From the NCBI GenBank assembly GCA_003049485.1, contig PYST01000306.1, forward strand, positions 1-46,382: a stretch of 46,382 bases of DNA, read 5' to 3'. The stretch comes from Ophioceras dolichostomum (Eukaryota > Ascomycota > Sordariomycetes > Magnaporthales > Ophioceraceae). The notes under the pieces were generated by a model that saw only the letters and a list, made by a program, of their open reading frames with translations, did no database searches and was not told the DNA's origin. The translations under genes and the position numbers were made by a program. Positions 9,784 to 19,803 of the stretch are shown piece by piece. Position 1 is the stretch's first letter, and the number at the start of each line of letters is the position of its first letter.

Positions 9784-11575
9784 CTATGCGTCGGCCCGGC
9801 CGCCGTAGTCACGCCCGGACGCGGTCGCGGTGCTCGGACCGCCGTTAGCAGCGGGCCCCTTCTTGGGCGCAGGAGTGTTGTTCCACGAGAGGTATGTGTG
9901 GTCGCCCAGTTTCCTGAACGCAAAGCAGGAAAGGTCAGCTGCATCATATCAAGGGAATAGGAACGAGAAGATCGATCTATGACGGAAGGGGAGCATGATG
10001 CATACCTTGGCTTGATGAGGTGGCTCGCAGTGAAGATGAATCCCAGGATAATGCAGATCCCGCCAACCACAATGTAGGCGATACCTAGGAACGGATTCTT
10101 GCCTCCGATCACGGTCTTTGTGGTGATTAGAAGCGATTTGGTCCCACGGAACTCGGTGACGGGCCAGTCTACGGAGAGGCATGAGCAAATAATGTTAGTC
10201 CAGCTAGGCGACGAAAAAAAGCGAGGGCACGAGAACATCAACAAACGTACTAAGATCAATGTCAACAAGATAAACGCCCTTGGACATGACATCGATGTCG
10301 TTGCGCCGGTACAGCTTGCTGAAGTTGGGCAGGCCGGCGGTTCGCATCCACACCTGGAAGCCCTCCCAGGTGTTCAGATTCGGCGGCGGCCGCGTCGCGG
10401 TATAGCCATTGGGGTATTGGTCACGCCAGTTTGGAGGCGGCACGACGTCGGTGTAGTTCATCTGCGGGAATGGGAAGTTCCCATACAGATCCTTATCTGA
10501 GGGCCAGGCAATACCCGAGTTGTTGCTCATGGCATAGGTACGGTTGCTCGCGCCCGCAAGCAGGGGCTCCGTGATCGTATCGTTGAAGATGGAGTTGGCG
10601 ATCAGGCCACAGGGGTAGTAAGGCCGACCGTCGGGTCCGTGGGTGAGCGGAGTGCACGTCGACCCGTTGACCGCACCACCATCCACAACGGTACCCTTCA
10701 GCTGCTTGTCGAAGTAGCTGTTGACATAGCGGCGGTGGTTCTGATAGAAGTTGGTGATGGTGTAGTACATCAGAACGGGCGGGCGCATGTCCTCCGGAAT
10801 GGGGATCTGCAGATGGCACGTCATTGTCGACACGCTGTTGTTGTCGTAGTTCACGAGCCTCGAGCTCCTGCGCCACATGGGAGGATTGAGGCCGGCGTAG
10901 TCGCTGACTTTGAACTGCTTCTGGATGAGGTCGTCCGGAACGAGCTTGGCGTCATTGATGTCGTTGCTCAAGGGTGCATCCTTGCCGCAGTTCGTGTAAT
11001 CAATCGAGATCATTTGCACCTGCAAAGGGCGGAGGGGCCCGCATTGTCAGCCTAACCATGCCCTGACTGCCCTGCCCTCTGCCCCTGCATCAAGAGGACT
11101 GGCATGGGAGGGAAGTAACCTTACCAATGTGCTGGCATAGTACAGGGCGCCTCCAATGGGGGCGAATATAATGCCGACGACGAAGAACAGCGGAAGGACG
11201 GTCTTGGGCGTGAGAATTGGTCTGATGAATCGTTAGGGATGTCTCCTGAGATGCCTCCTGAGATGCCTCCACCACCATGACCGGAGGGTCCGGCGCAGCC
11301 AGGGCGAGCGAGAGAAACGTACTGCCATGCCTTCAACCGTTGCTGTCTGAAGGCCGTGTCTGAGAGACACAAAATAGTTCCGTCAGCATTTATCAATATC
11401 GAAACGTGGTTCGGTGCGATCGATGAAGAGAAAGGCGATTTATTGCGACAATAGGGGCAAGGCGAGGCTCACTTGCGGGTCTCCTGCTCTTCTTCTTGTC
11501 CGATTGCTTGGTGGAGTCGGACTCCTGGGAGGCGATAGAGTCGGCGTGTCCGACCGCCGGAGGAGAGCCGGGCAT
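9784..11575 (-). CDS. CDC50: CDC50/LEM3 family P4-ATPase flippase subunit
   Basis: Complement of exons 9784-9913, 10006-10168, 10251-11019, 11125-11221, 11323-11359 and 11473-11575. All borders are GT..AG and the phases agree, giving 432 residues. Cdc50 proteins are beta subunits needed for ER exit and activity of Drs2/Dnf-type phospholipid flippases. The order is a basic cytosolic N-terminus (DKKKSRRP); the conserved NTAFRQQRLKAWQP; TM1 (LPLFFVVGIIFAPIGGALYY); a large Cys-containing, N-glycosylatable luminal domain with YYTITNFYQNHRRYV, YPCGLIANSIFND and GIAWPSD; NPFLGIAYIVVGGICIILGF as TM2; and RKLGDHTYLSW on the cytosolic side. The ATG follows a cttttcag that could be the end of a leader intron. 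The C-terminus ends ordinarily at TAG, but the same frame stays open downstream. Confidence 0.95.
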
Positions 11576-13782
11576 TCTGAAAAGTTGGGGGTGAAGCTGG
11601 GTCGTCACGATGGCGAGCGGTTTTGTCGTGATGATGATGATGTTTCCGATGCTTCCATGCCGTGGAGGAGAGAGAAAGCCGTTTTACTCTGACGTTGGAA
11701 GAAATGGATGTTCGTTATGGACTCTCGGCGCCAGCCAGGGATTCGTGGCTGGCAGCGTTTGGGTGACGGCGGCTCAGCCACACAGAGTGACGTGCGAGTG
11801 AGGCGTCTAACTTGGGATAAGACGCACGGACCATCCGGGACAGCCGCTGACTGATGACTGATGACTGATGAACGGAGGAGCCTGATGCTGATGGGCTCAG
11901 CTCCTTGGCTTGTTGGATGCTTGTATGCCTGGACGACTGATGCTTGGGCAACTACAGCGACTCCGGATTCCCTCGTCCACGGGTTGATCTCGGCTCTTGG
12001 GCAGAATTTTGGATTTCGACCTTTTCCATTGATGCTGTCCTGGTATCGTTGGTCTGGTCGAATCTCTGGAACGCCGGCCCCCACCATCGGGCGGCATTTT
12101 TACGAAGCTACAGCACCACCACATGGACAGCGGGCCGACTCTGCTGCAGAAAGGCGGTTACCTTCCCTTTGAAAATAAAGACTGAATTGGGTGGCTGGAA
12201 AAGCAAGTTGAACTACATTCCGTCCTGGCCATGAATCCGGCGCTAACGGAGGCAAAAGGCTTTTGGGTAGGATGCGTAGGGTTGTACTGCCGTACTCAGC
12301 TTCGCCCAATTTGCAGATTGTGCGTAACAGTGAGAGCGAGTAGACCGAGGAGAGCGAAGACGGTGAGTCGGGGCGACAGGAAAGATTGAATGTGGTGCGA
12401 ACCAGGGCGGCCGACAATCAGCGAATTCCCGGTAGCCTGGGGTACACTCCAAGGCTGGACAGCAGAGGCACCTCACCCTCTCGATCTCTCTCACCTAACG
12501 TACGCACTCCATCTGCCGAAGTACCTAGAATCAATGCACGGAATACAGGACAGCATGTATGTGGGCGGACCGTGAACGGAATTCGCCTGCTTGCTTCACC
12601 AAACAAGTACCAGGCTTCTGGCCGGCTGCCCAGTCAGATCACACCCGAAGAGCTGACTTGACGAAATCTGAACAACATCCACATCGGACAGCTGCACAGA
12701 AGCTTCCTGAGAAGGCCTGCTGGAAGCTTAAAAAAAGAGTGGGCTGCGTGACAGAAGCCCATAGGCGATCTGTGCGTTGTTCTAGAAGGCTTCTCTGGAA
12801 AGTTGGCGTGCCCGTGAGCGCCATGAGGGGTCCTGGTTGGCTGGGGGGTGCTGTGAGGTGCTGCGTTCTGCTGGGATTCCGCTGTCTGCTGGCGTGGTTT
12901 TACGGGAATTTGGGATCGGCTCGCCACTGAGCTTGCTGGGGTGAAGGGAGGGGGAGGCGTGACGAGCATTTCTGCTTTCCCAGAGCATTTGAACGCTGGT
13001 TCCCGCCCTCGTCCACCTACCGTCGTGCCGCGACCATGGATGGGGCTTGCCCAGGAACTTAACTTGTGTTGCTACCCGCCGCAGAACACAGAACACTGAT
13101 CTCCAACAGAACTTCTTCATTCAAAGCTTGCCATCCAATCCCCCCACCTCCAGGATTGGAGGAAGGACGATCCGTCTCCCTCTCACTGTTTCCCTTTGTC
13201 TCTGTCTCTCTTCTCGCGCGAGGATCCCTCCTCTGGGTGTCTCCCTTGCACATTGGTAGGTGTTACCTGGTATTCATTGATCAAACATCTCCTCCCGACT
13301 TTAAAAGGCTCCTTCCTCTCCCCTCCTCTGCGCTCGTCATTCCCCGTCGGCTTGTCCAGTGTAGGCGGGCGGCGCAACACCTCTTTCGCTCTTTGCCCTG
13401 GCTCTTACTTCTCTTCTGATTTCGTCATTTTGTCGCCACGGTCGAGCTGCTTGACCCTGTGATCTGCAGGCCTCCCCGGTGACTCCTCCCTTGCCTGGAG
13501 ACTGCGCAAACAGACGCAAGGAGCTTAAGACAGCAAGCGCAGGCGTTTCCGAGCATCTCCCCTTCCCTGCACAATCGCCCGCACTCACAGGCAAGCGTTT
13601 CCTCCAACACGCGCGACTAACAGCCACTCTCGAAGCTCTCCAACTCACCTCGCTATCCCTCCATCTTCGATATCACCATCCACGATCATCGTCAGGCCCT
13701 CAAACCATTTCGATCACTCACCCTAATACATACTTCAAACCATACATCAATAACCTCAAAGAAAGCAAACTGGCTTGAGACG

Positions 13783-13899
13783 GTAAGCAATCTACTTTGC
13801 TGCGCTTAGTTCGCTGCCGAGCTGGCTGCTGTACAGCCTGATGCAGCATCACGCCCCGAGCTCCCCCGCCTAGCTGTTCACCATCCTAGACATCCGCAG
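13783..13899 (+). other. possible 5'-UTR intron of the PKA-R gene
   Basis: A GTAAGC donor at 13783 pairs with a ccgcag acceptor at 13899. Their position in the C/T-rich leader suggests a non-coding first intron. The branch site is weak. Confidence 0.25.
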
Positions 13900-14244
13900 A
13901 TACACGAGCGGGTGAATCACTTGCTTCCACCACTACTGCTGTCACTACCACTACCACTACCACCCTCGCTCTATACCACTATTTGTCTCCCCTTCAACTC
14001 ACCAGCCCTCTCCCGATGCATGGCTACTTCCATCGCACTTAAGAAACCGCAACTCGTCGTTCCCCCATTGAACAATCAGCAGTCCATCCCGCACAAGAGT
14101 CTACAATATTAAACTTCAGTCGGTCTATCTGTCTAAGAGGCCAGGCCGTCGCTTGTTTAGGGAAATAGTATGATAACAAGGCTTGAATCGCAGATATCCG
14201 GGTCTCAAATCTCCCCAGGACGAACTTCATGATAGCACCTCAAG

Positions 14245-14446
14245 GTATGTATGCCGCGCCTCGTCCCCCTCCTTTGTGCGCCCTTCGTACGTCATGTGCG
14301 TTGCACCCTCGTCTTTTTTTTTTTCTTTCGAAAATTCGTGAACAAGATGTTACCATCATTGTTGCATGATTCGATTGAGCAACTGTTACCTGGTCTGCCT
14401 TGCTCACTCTGTACCGGACTGGTCAAATGCTCACCACAGTTGACAG
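14245..14446 (+). other. possible 5'-UTR intron of the PKA-R gene
   Basis: A consensus GTATGT donor at 14245 pairs with a ttgacag acceptor ending at 14446. The interval is T-rich and has no long ORF. It lies 165 nt before the coding start. Confidence 0.4.
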
Positions 14447-14610
14447 GCTAGGATAGGATACGATCGTCGAGCTCAGCCGTCCCCCAATCATCGTTAAGCT
14501 AGACAGCTATCTCGCCGCCCAGCACGCCCCAGCCGAGGCCTACATCAAACTTCTCAAGGCATATCTTTTAGCCAGTCTTTCCCCCAGCAGAGCATCCTCA
14601 CGGCTCGGTC

Positions 14611-15954
14611 ATGGCGAGCGGCGGCTTCACCAGCCCGTTCGCGGCGAATTCCAACCCGTTCGGTGCCATGGAAGATAAGAGGGGTCAGCCAGGGATGATT
14701 CACCAGGTCATCGCGGAGGACGAGAGCGATGCAGTTGCCTCTCCCACCACGCCCAGCTTCGCGCTGAAGCAGGGGTCCACATTCCAGGGTCCATTTGGCG
14801 CGTTGAGCTCCGACGGCCCTGCGGACGATCCGCCGCCCGTCAGGCCCCCGAACCCAGAGAGCTACCCGGCCCAGTACAACTTCGCCCGCAGAACGTCAGT
14901 CTCTGCAGAGTCTCTGAAGCCCGTAGCCGAGTCGGATGACAGCTGGAAGCCTCCGGTCCACCCCAAGTCGCGAGCCCAACTCGACAGACTCAAGAAGGCC
15001 ATTCAAGGCAACTTCCTGTTCAGCCATCTCGACGAGGAGCAGAGCTCGCAAATTCTCGGTGCTTTGGTAGAAAAGCCGATTCCGGCCAAGGGCATCAAGG
15101 TTAGTTGCATATGAGAATCACTCCCCGACCCCGTCCCCCTAGCCTGGCGCCTGGCTTGTCATCTGCCAGGCCAGGATGCCAGGCCCCGAAAGTCCGCTCC
15201 TCTTTGGTACCCGTCCTGACTGTCCCGTCATAACCTCACAATCCCCTCATAGGTCATTGTCCAAGGCGACGCCGGTGATTACTTCTACGTTGTCGAGAAA
15301 GGCAAATTCAATGTCTACGTCAACCCTACTGGCGTTATGCAGGTCGGGCCGGCAGGGCTCGGTGAGTTTGTCGGCACGATCGACGCGGGTGGCTCGTTTG
15401 GAGAGCTAGCCCTAATGTACAACGCTCCCCGGGCGGCGACTGTTATGTCAGCGGAGCCCAGCTGCGTTGTTTGGGCGCTGGACCGGGTGACGTTCCGCCG
15501 CATCCTGATGGAGTCGACCTTTGCTCGTCGCAGAATGTACGAGAGCTTCCTGGAGGAGGTTCCTTTGCTCTCGTCGCTCACGCCGTACGAGAGGTCCAAG
15601 ATCGCCGACGCTCTCGAGACGAAGAAGTTCCCGGCAGGTCACACTATTATCAAGGAGGGCGACCTGGGCCACGACTTCTATCTCCTCGAGTCTGGTGAGG
15701 CCCAGGCCTTCAAGGCTGGCAACCCTAAGCCCGTCAAGCACTACAAGAAGGGCGAATACTTTGGCGAGCTCGCGTTGCTCAACGATGCTCGGCGCGCCGC
15801 CAGCGTGGTCTGCAAGACGGAGGTCAAGGTTGCGGCCCTCGGCAAGTCGGCCTTCCAGCGACTGCTTGGCCCCGTCGAGGGAATTATGCGCAGGACTAGA
15901 TATGTGGGCATTAAGTCCGGGGTCGAGGATGTAGATCCTCTGCAGTCTCCGTGA
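14611..15954 (+). CDS. pkaR: cAMP-dependent protein kinase regulatory subunit
   Basis: Exons 14611-15099 and 15253-15954 (GTTAGT donor, catag acceptor, phase 0) give 396 residues. The protein holds the PKA catalytic subunit inactive until cAMP binds. It has a disordered N-terminus with FTSPF/NPFG motifs, then the autoinhibitory/autophosphorylation site RRTS (R93-S96), then the conserved NFLFSHLDEEQ and EKPIPAKGIK. CNB-A contains FGELALMYNAPRAAT. CNB-B contains FGELALLNDARRAAS, where the usual Pro before the cAMP-phosphate Arg is replaced by Arg; the binding Glu and Arg remain. Between them lies FRRILMESTFARRRMYESFLEEVPLL, as in other fungal R subunits (quoted here only as the region around 15490-15570). 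I see no helical dimerisation/docking domain in frame upstream. Identification is secure. Confidence 0.95.
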
Positions 15955-16603
15955 ACGATTGGGGAAGAAAGGTGGACGAGGGACTGGTCGTGGATCGGAG
16001 CCGAAACGATGGCTATGTCTTTCAGAATACCACTTTGTCGTCCCGCGTGGAAGGAGACTGTTTTCTCGCACGTTCTGGGATGGGGTGGGCGACGGGAACT
16101 GGTCGGATGAAATGGTCAATGGGATTCCCAAGACGGGAAGTAGAGGCTTGTCCACCCTCATTTTTATGAGCTGTGTCTTGGTGGGATCTGGGTTCTAAGA
16201 GGGCGTTTGACGGACGGACTTCCCGCATCTCTATTATTATCACACCCCCGTTTCCTTTCCGTATTTGTTTCTCAGTATGCCGACTTTCACTTGAAAACAC
16301 TGGACAGGAAGTGGGCAAGTATGCAGCTTGCAGATTAACGATCCCTGATAGAAGAAATGGCCCAGGCATTTATCTGGGTGCCATTGATATTAACGACGCG
16401 CCATACGACCGTGGTCCTTTATGTATCATGTTGTTTGGGTTCCCAACCAAACTTTTGCGAGGCGACAGAGCAAGCAAAGTAACCAGTCTACGGATATCTT
16501 CCTCCGAAACGCCGTTTCCCAATACAATGACTACCCTTGCTATGAAATAACCAGGCCCTCCAAGTTCAGCATCCTATGCCCAGCTAGGTGGGGAGGTATC
16601 TCT
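15955..16603. other. tail-to-tail intergenic region between PKA-R and the BCAS2-like gene
   Basis: This holds the 3' UTRs of two convergent genes. No domain-bearing ORF, RNA gene or notable repeat was found. Confidence 0.6.
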
Positions 16604-17398
16604 TTAAGCTGCTGACGCTTCCGCCACGGCAGCAGCCCTCCTCTCCGCCAGCTCCCTCTTCAGCGCCAGCGTGGCCGCCTCAGCCTCAAGCACCTGGCCC
16701 ACGCCCCGCCTCCAGGCCTCGTCCAGCCCGCGCAGCTCGCCGGTCACGTCGTCTTGCGCGCGGCGCCGCTGCAGCGCCAGCAGGTCGACCTGCCGCTTCG
16801 TGCCCGCCAGGTCGGCCTCCACGGCGCGCAGCTCGGCCTCGAGCTGCCAGTTCCCAACCAGCCACGCGTTGCGGCCCTCGGGCGCGTCCAGGAGCGCGAG
16901 GTGCTCGCGCCGCGCGCGGAGGTACGTGGCGCTTGCGTGGGCGCGGGCTAGGGACGAGGCGAGGACTGAGGGGTCGGTGGCGCTGGTAGAGGAGGAGTCG
17001 TCGTCTTGCGCCTCGTACCGGGTGAGGTTGATGGCGCGGAGGGGGGAGGGCTTGGAGGGGTTGGCGCTGCTGGCGATGCGGGAGAGCTCGGCGGAGAGGG
17101 CGGGGGTGAAGTTTGGTGTGTAGGCGGCGGGGAGGTCGGGGTGGGGGGGCGCGGTGGTGCCGTCTGCTGGTGCTGCTGGCCGCGGGGTGGAGGCGAGCTC
17201 GGCTTGTATGAGGGCTTCTGCGGCGGCGCGCTGGGCTGGGGTTGGGTCTTGGTCGATATCTGTGTAGTGTAAAAGGATGTGAGTACCTGGCCATATGCGT
17301 ATCTGGGTATCTACCTAGGTACGGGGAAATCTACGCTTTTGGATGGGTCGCGTACAGGGCAAAGACTCGTGTATGGTTCTGCTCAAGGAGGACGCCAT
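16604..17398 (-). CDS. BCAS2/Spf27/Cwf7-type pre-mRNA splicing factor
   Basis: Complement of exons 16604-17259 and 17356-17398. The first exon encodes only 14 residues plus one base (MASSLSRTIHESLP), and splicing restores the family's N-terminal SLPYID signature. The result is 232 residues. The downstream part shows PTPAQRAAAEALI, an Ala/Pro linker, LPAAYTP, AINLTRYE, and a long helical C-terminus (YLRARREHLALL, then NWQLEAELRAVEADL and ALKRELAERRAA) expected to form a coiled coil. Homologues (human BCAS2, fission yeast Cwf7) are core members of the Prp19/NTC spliceosome-activating complex in the nucleus. The Arg/Ala-rich helix reflects high GC. The tiny first exon is supported by the exact signature; confidence is high. 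Confidence 0.9.
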
Positions 17399-18204
17399 TT
17401 TAGCGACCGCTTCAGCCGAGGTCAGAGAGGTCACGCGTGATTGAGCGAACTCGGCAGATGCTGTGACAATCAATCCGCCAGCTGCAGCTGCTCGTAGTTT
17501 GCAGTCTCGTTTCTGGTGATGTTAATCTGGCAGTTTGCTTGCATTGCATCTCAAAATTTCCCCGATGCTCTGGGCTTCAGATGTGGTGGAGGAGGTGGAT
17601 GGATCCCTGTCAGACTCCACCTCTCTACTGCATTGCTCCTGGAACTCCAATCGCAACCCTAACTCCGACAACTGAATACCTACCTATACAGCAGAACAGT
17701 CACCCAAAACCGCCTCGGTTCAGCGCAGAGCGTCGTGCAGTCCCGTTCCCCATCGACATGCCCAGCCCTGCCAGAGCCTCCATGGAGGGGCAAACGATCA
17801 TGATCAGTCTTACTAATATGACACGGGGCTTTCGCCCTAGCCTTTGGGCAGTGACAGGTCAAGATCTCGGAAAGAGATATGTGTCGAGCTCCGACAGATC
17901 TGGCTTGGGTCCCTGCCAGAAGCTAGTGTGGGGAAATTCGGAGTACGGAGTCTGGTAGTGGGAAAAGTCGAATACGCCGTGACGGTGAAAGCACCGAGGT
18001 TCAATCACATGTGCGCCAGAGCGTCATCGCTCGGCGGCTTGCATTCCTTGACAAGCCCCTGTCTGGCATTATTATAATGAGACATCATTCTTCCTTTCTT
18101 GCAAATGTTGCTTATCTTAACACGCGCAAACTCACTTTAAATATCTCTTGTTTTTGTCGCCTCCTTCCACTTGCTTCTAGTACACAACATCATTCCCCGC
18201 AAAC
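17399..18204. other. divergent promoter region, BCAS2-like and SCP2 genes
   Basis: About 800 bp separate two divergently transcribed genes. An open frame at 17539-17958 has no recognisable features. Nothing else is supported. Confidence 0.6.
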
Positions 18205-18782
18205 ATGTCTATCGCCAATGGTATGATCTGCAGCCGACTTATACAGTTACAACATGTCTCACTCTAAACTCGCTGACATGGCTGACACCCCTTCTTTTTC
18301 TGTAGACAAGTTCCCGTCCTCCGTGGCCTTTGAGGCTATCAACACCGCCCTGAGCAACCCGGACTTTAAGAAGGACGCCATCAAGCAGACCAAGGCCGTT
18401 TTCGCCTTCACTCTCAAGAACGGTGCTGGCGAGACCGAAAGCTGGCACATCGACCTCAGGGACAAGGGCGAGGTCGGAAAGGGTCTAGGCGAGAAGCCTA
18501 CTGGTCGGTCATTGTCCTCGACACCCATCCGTTGTAATCCTTCAAGCTGGCTGTTGCTCCGCCCATCCGGCGTTGCGTGTTGTTTTTGGCTTGTGCATTC
18601 ACTAACATGGCGGCACAGTCACCCTCTCGCTGTCCGAGTCTGACTTCGGCGATCTGGCTGCTGGGAAGGCCAACCCGCAGAGGCTGTTCATGTCAGGGAA
18701 GCTTAAGATCAAGGGCGACATTATGAAGGCGACCAAGCTGGACCCCATCTTGAAGAAGGCCCAGAACAAGGCTAAACTATAG
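18205..18782 (+). CDS. SCP2 sterol-carrier domain protein, peroxisomal-type C-terminus
   Basis: Exons 18205-18220, 18306-18503 and 18619-18782 give 125 residues, essentially a single SCP2 domain. The first exon encodes just MSIAN plus one base. Landmarks are FEAINTAL, KQTKAVFAFTLKN, ESWHIDLRDKGEV, VTLSLSESDF and the KLKIKGDIMKATKLDPIL stretch of fungal fatty-acid/sterol carrier proteins (Pox18 type). The last residues are KAKL, a good PTS1 peroxisome signal (A-K-L). The family binds fatty acyl-CoA or sterols non-catalytically and supports peroxisomal beta-oxidation. The second intron starts GTCGGT, a weak donor, but only this splice rejoins the conserved PTVTLSL. Identification is secure. Confidence 0.93.
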
Positions 18783-19803
18783 TGGTATTTCTCTCTCAAT
18801 CAATCGAAACACATTTCTCTTTGTACACTTCTATTAGGCTGGATTACACGGTCGCAATGCGGCGTTTCTACTTACCATGTAAGCTTGCTAAACGGAAGCA
18901 AGTACACAACACGGTTACATCTCTCGAAGCATTTGCGGACAGATTTCTGCTCCAATCAGTTCTTGCTGTAAATAGGAGGGAAATGTATGTTACGTTGCTG
19001 TATTAGTGCTATAAATCACTCGTTGAACATCTGATGCTGTGTGATCGAGTGGGCTCCTTGTTAGTCGCTGGGTGTCGGACAACAAACTCACGATGACGCC
19101 CACGATGACGCCCACGGTGACGGGACCTCACCCAATCATTTGTTGCTGCCTGAGGCTGCACGTCGTCCATGTGAGCCCAAAATGGATCCCGCTAGTCCGT
19201 GCACGGCGACGTGAAGGTTTGCCAGCCAGTTAGTCAGTCTGGTGCCTGTGGTCCGTGCTCCACTTCTGCCCCCTGCTTCTTGTAAATAGCGGGAAGGCAA
19301 GCGCCCACCACGTCGCCGCACCGTGGGAATTTTTTTTCCCATAGGATTTGCGCCTTCCGCTTCCGCACCAAAACATCAACTGCACGGTTTTCGTGTCGAC
19401 GCAATTTTTGGTGCGCGTCGCATCAACACAGTCCTTCTCCCTTCGATACGTTTTCGGTTCTCTTCTCTTCTTGATTCCTGTTCTAGGGATTCGCTACATT
19501 TTTTACACCCACTCTCTTTGTTCCACACCCTATCCGGGCCGTGTTTCGTTCCCGGGTCCATTCGGCCTTAATTCTCCTCCTCTCATTCACTGTCCTTCCT
19601 CTCCCGTCCCCCTTTCCGGTCTTTCTCGACATTTCATCAACACGGCAACCGCCGTTGCTCCCCTGAATCAGCATTCCTTATCTGTCCCCTGAGATTCCTC
19701 TCTCGGATCGCGACTGCCCGATGTCTACAAGGCAGGCATCGTCCCCTCAATAGAGCGCGCATTTTCTTGACCGTGACCGCGATCGTCGCGTCTTCTCTCA
19801 ACA
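18783..19803. other. intergenic, nucleoporin promoter and leader
   Basis: A 3' flank is followed by a C/T-rich leader from about 19400. Short direct copies of acgatgacgcccac sit near 19090-19110. No ORF is supported. Confidence 0.6.

Larger units (their letters stand above)
11576..14610. other. head-to-head promoter region of CDC50 and PKA-R, including PKA-R leader
   Basis: About 3 kb without a convincing gene. The left part has a short tandem ctgatga run (about 11850-11870). From 13100 on the plus strand is C/T-rich, as fungal transcription start regions often are, with many short uORFs. Open frames here (for example 12559-12930 and 13912-14112) have no recognisable domain. Two likely leader introns are listed separately. 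Confidence 0.6.

Noticed and set aside
9666..10292. 208-codon minus-strand ORF through CDC50 exon 5
   Set aside because: It includes true exon 5 but reads through introns 4 and 5 and then leaves the conserved frame; the spliced model fits the family.
17539..17958. 139-codon plus-strand ORF between the BCAS2-like and SCP2 genes
   Set aside because: Lies in a divergent promoter region, with no domain and no splice-consistent extension.
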